A stretch of DNA of 8,624 bases. Source: an uncultured Sutterella sp. GTDB taxonomy: Bacteria > Pseudomonadota > Gammaproteobacteria > Burkholderiales > Burkholderiaceae_F. Location: NCBI GenBank assembly GCA_900554375.1, contig USHK01000039.1, positions 1 through 8,624 on the forward strand. The letters are read 5' to 3'. The notes beneath the pieces are model-generated. The model saw only the letters and a list, made by a program, of their open reading frames with translations. It was not told the DNA's origin and made no database searches. Of this stretch, positions 1 through 5,523 are shown in pieces. The first letter of the stretch is position 1, and every line of letters starts with the position of its first letter. The position numbers and the translations under genes are program-made.

Positions 1-49
1 ATCTACACGTAAGGAGTCGTCGGCAGCGTCAGATGTGTATAAGAGACAG
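1..49 (+). other. Illumina Nextera i5 adapter contamination
   Basis: Bases 1-8 (ATCTACAC) match the 3' end of the P5 oligonucleotide. Bases 9-16 (GTAAGGAG) match the Nextera i5 index known as S505/N505. Bases 17-30 (TCGTCGGCAGCGTC) match the read-1 adapter, and bases 31-49 are the 19-bp Tn5 mosaic end ending in AAGAGACAG. The four parts are contiguous and in the order used in the library oligonucleotide. This is a library artefact left at a contig end, not a natural Tn5 end. Confidence 0.98.
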
Positions 50-127
50 ACCTTCAAGTCTCCGGAACTCGGTGCCATGGGTTATGTGAGCGGAAACAAA
101 GTTCGTTTTTACCATCTGAGCCCGTAA
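50..127 (+). pseudogene. possible 3' fragment of an IS-interrupted reading frame
   Basis: Frame 1 from base 50 is open for 25 codons (it reads TFKSPELGAMGYVSGNK and onward) and stops at TAA 125-127. The last five codons lie inside the left end of the insertion element, so the natural frame would have continued differently. Joining base 112 to base 1885, as before insertion, keeps the frame open for 29 more codons to TAA at 1972-1974. I do not recognise the product. The piece is short and the right part is AT-rich and very basic, so it may be chance. The gene's 5' part would lie beyond the contig end. Confidence 0.3.
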
Positions 128-149
128 AGCACCGCCATTTATGACGGTG
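109..149 (+). repeat. IS left end: TTAC cleavage site, AAAG guide and hairpin
   Basis: TTAC at 109-112 is the flanking target that TnpA would cleave after its 3' base. Seventeen bases later the guide AAAG (126-129) sits directly 5' of an imperfect hairpin at 130-149: stem CACCG (130-134) with CGGTG (145-149), a C135/A144 mismatch, the pair C136-G143 and the loop ATTTAT (137-142). In IS608 the left guide AAAG recognises TTAC by non-canonical base interactions, and a mismatched or bulged stem is typical of TnpA-binding hairpins. The linker length depends on which pair is counted as the foot. Confidence 0.82.
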
Positions 150-163
150 ATTTAAGGGCTCGA

Positions 164-179
164 CGGAGTAGTTACTCCG
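164..179. repeat. short perfect hairpin over the tnpA stop codon
   Basis: CGGAGTA (164-170) and TACTCCG (173-179) are perfect inverted repeats separated by GT, so the practical loop is four bases. The tnpA stop codon (172-174 read on the minus strand) lies in the loop and right arm. It could end or stabilise the tnpA transcript, or be a second structured part of the left end. There is no U-tract on either strand, so a simple intrinsic terminator is not shown. Confidence 0.5.
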
Positions 180-588
180 GCGTATCTTGCTGCTCTATGT
201 ACTGTTTAATAATGGAAATAGGCGCTCCGCCACAACTTGCGGCAAAATAGGAGGGAGACCACAGGGCTCCGGCCCAAAGTTTATCTTGAATGCAAGCATA
301 TCGTTTTTTCCGAATGAGTCGACTTGAGACCCCCTTCAGACTGTTAACTAAACGAGATATCGAAACTTTCGGCGGATAATTGATTAGCAAGTGGACATGA
401 TCCTTTTCTCCGTCAAACTCTACTAACTCGGCCTCAAAATCTTGGCAAACCGAGGCAAAAATTTCCTTCAGATCTTCCAATACTGCCTTAGTAAATACAG
501 AGCGGCGATACTTAGTGACAAAGACCAAATGAATATGTAAATTAAAAACACAGTGTCTGCCGTGTCTAATATCATTACTTTTGTTCAT
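172..588 (-). CDS. tnpA: IS200/IS605-family TnpA, Y1 HUH transposase
   Basis: This 138-residue protein has the usual length for the family. It is a single-strand DNA transposase that acts as a dimer, cutting and rejoining the element ends through a 5'-phosphotyrosine. The metal-binding HUH motif is H64-V65-H66 in the segment EKDHVHLLINYPP. The catalytic tyrosine is Y130 in SIIKQYIEQQ, after the family signature WSPSYFAASCGGAP (110-123). The N-terminal strand HLVFVTKYRR (20-29) is also typical. The start is ATG at 588; no clear Shine-Dalgarno is visible, but a TATACT lies only 6 bases upstream (600-595), so the message could be leaderless. tnpA diverges from tnpB with 39 bases between the starts. 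No frameshift or missing catalytic residue is seen. Confidence 0.96.
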   Translation of the reverse strand: MNKSNDIRHGRHCVFNLHIHLVFVTKYRRSVFTKAVLEDLKEIFASVCQDFEAELVEFDGEKDHVHLLINYPPKVSISRLVNSLKGVSSRLIRKKRYACIQDKLWAGALWSPSYFAASCGGAPISIIKQYIEQQDTPE

Positions 589-596
589 AGACCAAG

Positions 597-602
597 TATA
601 AT
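597..602 (+). promoter_or_regulatory. consensus -10 box for tnpB in the tnpA-tnpB gap
   Basis: TATAAT at 597-602 is a perfect sigma-70 -10 hexamer 25 bases upstream of the tnpB ATG, leaving room for a short leader with GAGGG (618-622) as ribosome binding site. No convincing -35 is seen at 16-18 bases upstream. On the other strand the overlapping TATACT (600-595) could serve tnpA, so the two divergent genes may share one AT-rich core. Confidence 0.45.
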
Positions 603-627
603 TTGCTTAACAATCACGAGGGCTGCA

Positions 628-1824
628 ATGCTAATACGACGTGCCTTTAAATTTGAATTGAAGCCGGATGGCCGGCAGGCTTGTCAAATCGGCAAATTCT
701 GCGGCTGCGCCCGCTATGTCTACAATCGTACCTTATCTCTTGAGAAGTCGCTGTACGCAAAAGATGACAAACACTCATTCAGATATGCAGAAGCTACTAA
801 AAGGCTTCCGGAGTGGAAAAATAAACATCCTTTCCTGAAAGAGTGCCATAGCCAGGTGCTTCAGCAGTCCCTAAAAGATCTTGATCGGGCTTACACCAAT
901 TTCTTCGAAAAACGTGCGAACTTCCCGAAATACAGGAAAAAGTTTAGACATGACTCCATTCGATTTCCCCAGGGAGTTGAACTTGATGAAGCCAAACATC
1001 AAATTAGGTTGCCAAAAATCGGTTGGGTAGGGTATCGGAAAAGCCAAGACATCATCGGTGCGATAAAAAACGTCACCGTCATTCGCCGCGGCGATAAATG
1101 GGACGTCAGCATCCAGACGGAATATGAGGACAAGCCGCCTGCTCCAACTCCTTCCGAGATAGGGATTGACATGGGAGTCAAGCATTTTGCGACGCTCTCC
1201 GACGGTAAAGTCTTTGAACCTCTCAACCCCTTTAAGCGGGAGCAGGAAAAACTTGCGATACTTCAAAGATCGTTGGCCAGACAGAAAAAAGGGAGTAGGA
1301 ACAGCAGAAAAACAAAGAGAAAGATTGCACGCCTGCATCGCCATATCGCAGACAGCCGAAGAGACTTCCTACATAAGACTTCGACACAGATAGCCCAAAA
1401 CCACAGCACCGTGTACGTTGAGGATCTGAAGGTCTCTAATATGTCAGCTTCTGCCGCCGGAACAATAGAGAATCCGGGCAAAAAGGTTAAGCAGAAGAGC
1501 AGCTTGAACCGGTCAATTTTGGATCAAGGATGGTATGGCTTTTTCCGGATGCTCTCCAATAAGTTGGAGCGGAGAGGAGGAAAATTGATCAAGGTTGATC
1601 CCAAAAATACCAGCCGAACATGTCCGCTATGTGGTTTGGTTTCTGCGGAGAACAGAAAAACGCAAGCCTCTTTTGCGTGTGTTGCCTGCGGATACCGAGC
1701 CAACGCGGATTTGGTCGGAGCGATAAATGTACTAAGGGCCGGACGGGCCCGGTTAGCCTGTGGTATGAGCGGTGCAGTAAGGCCGCTGTCAGCAGGAACC
1801 CAAAGAGACCTACTGCAGCATTAG
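628..1824 (+). CDS. tnpB: TnpB, RNA-guided RuvC-like nuclease of an IS605-type element
   Basis: The protein is 398 residues, in the usual TnpB range. It is expected to bind an omega RNA from the element's right end and cut DNA next to a TAM equal to the element's target, here TTAC, favouring retention of the element at sites it leaves. The RuvC triad is complete: D181 in EIGIDMGVKHFATL, E265 in VYVEDLKVSNM and D361 in ANADLVGAINVLR. A four-cysteine zinc finger (C332, C335, C351, C354) lies between the last two. The N-terminal KFELKPDGRQ and RYVYNRTL (29-36) segments are also typical. I chose ATG 628 because the family N-terminus (MLIRRAFKFEL) begins there and GAGGG lies 5 bases upstream; the frame is open back to a GTG at 553, but that would cover the promoter and the 5' end of tnpA. 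The 3' coding end overlaps the omega RNA. Confidence 0.95.
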   Translation: MLIRRAFKFELKPDGRQACQIGKFCGCARYVYNRTLSLEKSLYAKDDKHSFRYAEATKRLPEWKNKHPFLKECHSQVLQQSLKDLDRAYTNFFEKRANFPKYRKKFRHDSIRFPQGVELDEAKHQIRLPKIGWVGYRKSQDIIGAIKNVTVIRRGDKWDVSIQTEYEDKPPAPTPSEIGIDMGVKHFATLSDGKVFEPLNPFKREQEKLAILQRSLARQKKGSRNSRKTKRKIARLHRHIADSRRDFLHKTSTQIAQNHSTVYVEDLKVSNMSASAAGTIENPGKKVKQKSSLNRSILDQGWYGFFRMLSNKLERRGGKLIKVDPKNTSRTCPLCGLVSAENRKTQASFACVACGYRANADLVGAINVLRAGRARLACGMSGAVRPLSAGTQRDLLQH

Positions 1825-1900
1825 GCTACGGCCGCTGCAGAGGTGGTATGGAATCCTCGTCATTTATGGCGAGGAGGACGTCAAAGAATGAGAATCCTCA
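1735..1900 (+). ncRNA. predicted TnpB omega RNA with flank-derived guide
   Basis: In characterised IS605-type elements the omega RNA scaffold spans the 3' end of tnpB and the right end, and its guide is the first 16-20 bases past the element. Here that interval is rich in inverted repeats: GGGCC (1736-1740) with GGCCC (about 1746-1750), CTGCAGC (1813-1819) with GCTGCAG (1834-1840), and the right-end hairpin (1855-1874). The guide would begin at 1885 with AGAATGAGAATCCTCA. The scaffold's 5' limit and the guide length are approximate and inferred from the family. Confidence 0.55.
1851..1884 (+). repeat. IS right end: GAAT guide, hairpin and TCAA cleavage site
   Basis: The guide GAAT (1851-1854) directly precedes a 7-bp stem, CCTCGTC (1855-1861) with GGCGAGG (1868-1874), containing one G-T pair and closed by the loop ATTTAT. 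Ten bases after the hairpin foot the element ends at TCAA (1881-1884). Guide, cleavage tetranucleotide and spacing all agree with IS608, where GAAT recognises TCAA. The loop is identical to that of the left hairpin, as expected for two ends bound by the same TnpA dimer. Confidence 0.85.
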
Positions 1901-2032
1901 GGATAAGTTTGGCGCCTTTACCCATTTATATAAAAATTTTATGCAAAAGAATCAGAAATAAATATTGGACATAAAAATTGCGGACAGGTAAATTTTTTCT
2001 ATCAACCATCTCTCCCCATCGGACTTACGATC

Positions 2033-3028
2033 ATGCTGAAAAGAAGACAAGTACTGCTCGCACTAAGTGCTTCCGTTTCCGGCCTCTCCATTCCTACTTT
2101 TGCTCAAACCACGGGCAACTCTTTGAAAGGTACGCCCATTGAGAACATTAAGCTCACTCACGTTACAGACAAAACGGATGCTCCTGTTGTCTTTTATTCT
2201 CCCTCCACGTCTCCTCAAGCTGTTTTAGACCTATTCAAGGCCGTCGAAGTGCCTGTGCAAGGCAAAGTCGGTTTGAAAGTTGTATTCGGAAATCAGCGTG
2301 ATCGCGCAAAGATGATCGATCCGGATCTGCTAAAGCCAATCGCAGATGAACTCCATGCTACTTTAATCGAGAGCAATTACATGGACAGTGCACGCTCTGA
2401 CGCCGCCACGCATTTGGCTACCGCTAAAGCTCTGGGATATGACAAGGTCGCCCCGATTGATATTTTGGATGCGGAAAAAGAGATTGCACTCCCTGTCCGC
2501 AATGGCTATCACTTAAAGAATTTCATTACCGGATCGCATTTGGCTAATTACGACACGCTGGTATCCATCGTTCGTTTCAAAGGACATAACTTGCAGCGGT
2601 ACAGCGGAGCAACTAAGAATCTTTCCATCTGTCTCGGCACGGCCAAAGGCGCCTGCCAGGTCCACAGCGCCGGAGAAGTGACCGATTACTATCATCCGTC
2701 TTCACCTAAAGAAACTTCCGAATCCATGGCAGATGCCGTCAGCGCTGCTCTTGACTACAAGAAAGGACGCTGGGTGTTCATCAATATCATTGATGCTCTT
2801 AAACCGGCTGACGGCTGCAGCGGCACCATCGATCGTCCTAATCTCGGCATTGTTGCTTCCTCCGATCCGATCGCAGCTGACCGTGCTGCATTAGATATCG
2901 TTTACGGATTGACCTCTGATCCAGCGCTTAGAGAGGAATGGGAACGGGAGCACTCCGTCGATGTTCTCGACTATGCAGAAAGAAAAGGACTTGGATCTAA
3001 GACCTATCGTCTGCAGAGAATCGACTGA
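2033..3028 (+). CDS. exported DUF362 domain protein next to lar genes
   Basis: The 331-residue protein begins with an export signal: MLKRRQVLL, a hydrophobic stretch and a likely cleavage after A24 (TFA/QTT). The KRRQVLL pattern resembles a twin-arginine signal, though Sec export is possible. The body matches DUF362: the central H185-x4-Y190-SGATKNL segment with K195, and the C-terminal DGCSGTIDRPNLGIVASSDP followed by AADRAALDIVYGL (260-293). The ferredoxin-type CxxCxxC cluster found in many DUF362 proteins is absent. Molecular function is unknown. It lies 95 bases upstream of larB on the same strand, so co-transcription and a link to nickel-pincer metabolism are possible but unproven. ATG 2033 is chosen because the signal peptide starts there; no strong ribosome site is visible. 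A weak TTGGAC (1965-1970) with TAAATT (1989-1994) may be its promoter. Confidence 0.88.
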   Translation: MLKRRQVLLALSASVSGLSIPTFAQTTGNSLKGTPIENIKLTHVTDKTDAPVVFYSPSTSPQAVLDLFKAVEVPVQGKVGLKVVFGNQRDRAKMIDPDLLKPIADELHATLIESNYMDSARSDAATHLATAKALGYDKVAPIDILDAEKEIALPVRNGYHLKNFITGSHLANYDTLVSIVRFKGHNLQRYSGATKNLSICLGTAKGACQVHSAGEVTDYYHPSSPKETSESMADAVSAALDYKKGRWVFINIIDALKPADGCSGTIDRPNLGIVASSDPIAADRAALDIVYGLTSDPALREEWEREHSVDVLDYAERKGLGSKTYRLQRID

Positions 3029-3123
3029 GACAAACAGTTTTTGCCTGAAAATACTGCAGCCTGCCATCGAATACAATGAGCGAATATTTCGGTATTTTCG
3101 GCTAAACGGAGGATTCTCTGACG

Positions 3124-3786
3124 ATGACAGAAAATCGCGTTCTTTTTGATTATGACCGCGCTGTGCGCACCTCGGTCCCCGAGGCGGTCTTCTGCCAAAG
3201 TAAATCCCGCGAGGTCATCCACAGTCTCATGGGAGAATTCTCCCAAGAGGATGCGCCGGCGATTCTTTTTACGCGGCTCAGTGAAGAAGTCTTTACTTCT
3301 TGTCCGCCTGAAGTAAGACTGCACTATTCCTTTGACGCATTGGCCCGTACTGCCTTCTGTAAAAAACTTGACCAACAACACAAAGGCAGTGTGGCTGTCG
3401 TTTCGGCCGGCACGGCCGACGGCTTCGTCACCTGGGAAGCAGCGCGCACGCTGGAATTTATGAATATTCCCTACCAAGTATTTGAAGACTGCGGCGTTGC
3501 AGGCCTCTGGCGTTTGGAAAGCCGAATCGAAGAGATCAACCGCCACAACATTATTATTGCCGTTGCGGGTATGGAAGCCGCGCTCGGCAGCGTGCTTGCC
3601 GGCCTCACCTCGCGACCTCTTATAGGCGTCCCGACTTCCGTTGGATACGGCGTCTGCGGCGGTGGAAAAACAGCTTTAAACAGCCTGCTGGCCTGCTGCT
3701 CACCCGGTCTTTCTGTCGTTAATATTGACAACGGTTTCGGAGCTGCCTGCACAGCCGCTAAAACGCTCTGCTCTTTCGGATACTAA
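3124..3786 (+). CDS. larB: LarB, NaAD carboxylase/hydrolase of nickel-pincer cofactor synthesis
   Basis: LarB performs the first step of NPN synthesis: it carboxylates the pyridinium ring of nicotinic acid adenine dinucleotide and releases AMP, giving pyridinium-3,5-biscarboxylate mononucleotide. The 220-residue protein has the PurE-like domain at about 88-215: VAVVSAGTADGFVTWEAA (90-107), DCGVAGLWRL (122-131), IAVAGMEAALGSVLAGL (145-161), GVPTSVGYG (168-176) and VVNIDNGFGAA (198-208). C192, in CCSPG before VVNIDN, probably corresponds to the substrate-adduct cysteine of L. plantarum LarB. ATG 3124 is preceded by GGAGG at 3108-3112, slightly far at 11 bases. The larC ATG follows the stop by only 4 bases, so the genes should be co-translated. 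Confidence 0.95.
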   Translation: MTENRVLFDYDRAVRTSVPEAVFCQSKSREVIHSLMGEFSQEDAPAILFTRLSEEVFTSCPPEVRLHYSFDALARTAFCKKLDQQHKGSVAVVSAGTADGFVTWEAARTLEFMNIPYQVFEDCGVAGLWRLESRIEEINRHNIIIAVAGMEAALGSVLAGLTSRPLIGVPTSVGYGVCGGGKTALNSLLACCSPGLSVVNIDNGFGAACTAAKTLCSFGY

Positions 3787-3790
3787 TTCC

Positions 3791-4645
3791 ATGACTCCTC
3801 AATCTCACGGTATCGATTCCGTCCACGCTCACGATCACTTTGCGGAACATGTCCATCCCGACCACGATCAAACGGCCCATCACCACCATCACGAGCACCA
3901 CGGACAGGAAAACGGTCAAAAAATTCTCACGATTCGTCTGCACTCCGGCATCGCCGGAGACATGTTTCTGAGCGGCTTGATGTGCATGCTCGGCATGAAC
4001 AATGAAGAAGCAGACTCCGTTCTGAACGGGATCTTTTCCGAGCTGAAAGGATCTGTGTTTCTTGAAGACAAATTTGTCGGGGGCATCAGAGGCTCCTTCT
4101 GCCGTGTGAAGCTGCCTCACGAACATGAACACCGCCGCTTATCCGACGTCCGAGCCATCATTGAAAAAGCTCAGATGAGTGATAAGGCCAAAGAGCTGGC
4201 GCTTAAAACTTTCGGATTTGTTGCGGAAGCCGAAGGAAAAGTCCACGGCCTGCCACCTGAAGAGGTTACTTTCCATGAGGTCGGAGCCTTAGACAGTATT
4301 TTGGACATCTGTTTTAACTGCGAACTCTTTACACGTTTAAATCCTGACCGTTTAATCGTGAGTCCCCTCCCGATTGCCGACGGACGCATTCATTGTGCCC
4401 ACGGTGTCATCCCATCGCCGGCGCCTGCCGTTCAGGCACTCCTCGTTGGCATTCCTGTCCGGCCGTTCGGTGCGGAAGGTGAAACGGTCACTCCGACCGG
4501 TATTGCGCTTCTTAAGGCTTTCGGTGCTGAATTCGGCCCTTGGCCGCAGATGATCATCGAAAAAATCGAAACCGTGTACGGAACATATGTCTATGAAGGC
4601 GTTCCCAACGGAGCAACCTTTGCGTTAGGAAAAAGCTTTGATTAA
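3791..4645 (+). CDS. larC: LarC N-terminal (LarC1-like) nickel insertion protein, lacking LarC2
   Basis: LarC inserts nickel into the dithiolated pincer precursor in a CTP-dependent reaction. The 284 residues include family motifs: HSGIAGDMFLSGL (51-63), LPHEHEHRRLSDV, FHEVGALDSILDIC, PLPIADGRIHCAHG, IPSPAPAVQALL and GETVTPTGIALLKAFG. An unusual N-terminal tail has 14 histidines among residues 6-37, including HHHHHEHH, and probably binds nickel. Full-length LarC proteins are usually about 400 residues; this one stops soon after the TPTG motif and so lacks the C-terminal LarC2 part, where CTP binds in L. plantarum. In that species larC1 and larC2 are joined by ribosomal frameshifting, but here the next frame is already larE. 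ATG 3791 is preferred to an in-frame TTG at 3725, which lies inside larB. Confidence 0.92.
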   Translation: MTPQSHGIDSVHAHDHFAEHVHPDHDQTAHHHHHEHHGQENGQKILTIRLHSGIAGDMFLSGLMCMLGMNNEEADSVLNGIFSELKGSVFLEDKFVGGIRGSFCRVKLPHEHEHRRLSDVRAIIEKAQMSDKAKELALKTFGFVAEAEGKVHGLPPEEVTFHEVGALDSILDICFNCELFTRLNPDRLIVSPLPIADGRIHCAHGVIPSPAPAVQALLVGIPVRPFGAEGETVTPTGIALLKAFGAEFGPWPQMIIEKIETVYGTYVYEGVPNGATFALGKSFD

Positions 4646-5474
4646 CGACCCCCGTCTGTCCCGACTCCAACAGGTGCTTTCCGAAATCGCACCTGATCAA
4701 CGTCTGGCGATCGCCTTTTCCGGCGGTCTGGACAGCCGTTTCTTGAGTTTTGCCGCCAAATATCTGGGATATAACGTCAAACTGCTCACGGTTAAGGGCC
4801 CCCATATTTCTCCGGAAGAAACCGCAGAAGCCGTGAAGTGGGCTCAGGAAAACGGTTTTGAGCTTGAGCTTCTCGATCTCAACCCTCTGCAGATGGAAGC
4901 CGTTGGATACAACCACACAGATCGCTGCTACTTCTGTAAAAAACATCTGTTTCTCGAACTCAAAAGGCGGGCTGTCGATATTCCGCTCTGCGACGGCACC
5001 AACCATTCGGACTTATCCAATTACCGTCCCGGCTTAAAGGCATTGAGCGAATTAAAAATCCATTCGCCGCTGGCTGAAGCCAATTTTTCAAAACAAGACA
5101 ATCGAGAAGTCGGCGCCTTGATCGGTTTAGATCATTGGGATCAAGCCGCCAGACCCTGCATGCTAACGCGCCTGCCTTACAACCAAAAAGTTCTCGCTTC
5201 AGACCTTACTGCCATTGGAAAAGTTGAAACAGCAATCAGCCGTTTCTTTGCTGGGCTAAACAAAGGAGAGATTCGCTTTCGGCTTCGCAAGGTCAGCCCG
5301 GAAGTTTTTGAAATGCATATTCAAAAAGAAGACTTCGAACGTCTTTCTGAAGATGAGCGGGCAGATGCATCACGCCTCTTGGCTTCCTTTTCGCTCTTTG
5401 CTTCGGCTCAATGGAAACCGATGGAGAAGCTCTCGGGATATTTTGACCAGCTTCTCGGTAAACAGACTCTTTAA
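4638..5474 (+). CDS. larE: LarE, ATP-dependent sulfur transferase of nickel-pincer cofactor synthesis
   Basis: LarE adenylates the carboxylates of the biscarboxylated mononucleotide and replaces them with thiocarboxylates. The 278-residue protein has the PP-loop ATP-binding motif SGGLDS (28-33), the family segment DRCYFCKKHLF (95-105) and QAARPCMLTRLPY (169-181). C174 in the last segment aligns with the sacrificial Cys176 of L. plantarum LarE; C97, C100 and C118 are further cysteines. The start is TTG 4638: AGGA at 4627-4630 lies 7 bases upstream, and the first in-frame ATG would fall after the PP-loop. It overlaps the 3' end of larC by 8 bases, so translation is probably coupled. It ends just before a strong hairpin shared with the facing larA. 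Confidence 0.95.
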   Translation: MINDPRLSRLQQVLSEIAPDQRLAIAFSGGLDSRFLSFAAKYLGYNVKLLTVKGPHISPEETAEAVKWAQENGFELELLDLNPLQMEAVGYNHTDRCYFCKKHLFLELKRRAVDIPLCDGTNHSDLSNYRPGLKALSELKIHSPLAEANFSKQDNREVGALIGLDHWDQAARPCMLTRLPYNQKVLASDLTAIGKVETAISRFFAGLNKGEIRFRLRKVSPEVFEMHIQKEDFERLSEDERADASRLLASFSLFASAQWKPMEKLSGYFDQLLGKQTL

Positions 5475-5477
5475 TCG

Positions 5478-5503
5478 GCAAAGGACGCCGAAGCGTCCTT
5501 TGC
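5478..5503. terminator. perfect hairpin between convergent larE and larA, likely bidirectional terminator
   Basis: GCAAAGGACGC (5478-5488) and GCGTCCTTTGC (5493-5503) form an 11-bp perfect stem with the tetraloop CGAA. It sits in the 49-base gap between two stop codons that face each other. Only three T (or A) bases lie inside the stem and there is no long U-tract outside it, so termination efficiency is uncertain, but position and symmetry favour use from both sides. Confidence 0.75.
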
Positions 5504-5523
5504 ACGAATTCAGCAACAAGCTG

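Larger units (their letters stand above)
113..1884. mobile_element. IS200/IS605-family insertion sequence, IS608-like, apparently complete
   Basis: The 1772-bp element carries divergent tnpA (minus) and tnpB (plus), the IS605-type arrangement. It has no terminal inverted repeats and no target duplication, as expected for single-strand 'peel and paste' transposition. The left flank ends in TTAC (109-112) and the element ends in TCAA (1881-1884); these are the two cleavage tetranucleotides known for IS608. Each end has a hairpin with the same loop context, CATTTATG or its core ATTTAT, directly preceded by a guide tetranucleotide: AAAG on the left and GAAT on the right. Both are the IS608 guide sequences. 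Both proteins are full length with intact active sites, so the element could be mobile. Ends were assigned by reading, not by comparison with other copies. Confidence 0.88.

Noticed and set aside
31..49. Tn5-like 19-bp mosaic end that could suggest a transposon boundary
   Set aside because: It is joined directly to index and adapter sequence, so it comes from library preparation.
553..627. GTG-started N-terminal extension of TnpB (25 residues)
   Set aside because: It crosses the tnpA start and the TATAAT box, and the family N-terminus begins at ATG 628 with its own ribosome site.
1928..1942. AT-only palindrome ATAAAAATTTTAT in the gap before the DUF362 gene
   Set aside because: It is a low-complexity AT run with no G-C pairs, too weak to call an operator or terminator.
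1885..2032. Strong promoter for the DUF362-lar genes inside the 148-bp gap
   Set aside because: Only weak hexamers (TTGGAC and TAAATT) were found, so no separate feature was called.
3004..3546. 180-codon minus-strand frame antisense to larB
   Set aside because: It is a shadow of the larB reading frame and runs into the DUF362 gene end; no motif is seen.
3725..3790. TTG-started extension of LarC
   Set aside because: It lies inside the conserved 3' end of larB and has no family resemblance; ATG 3791 fits the spacing.
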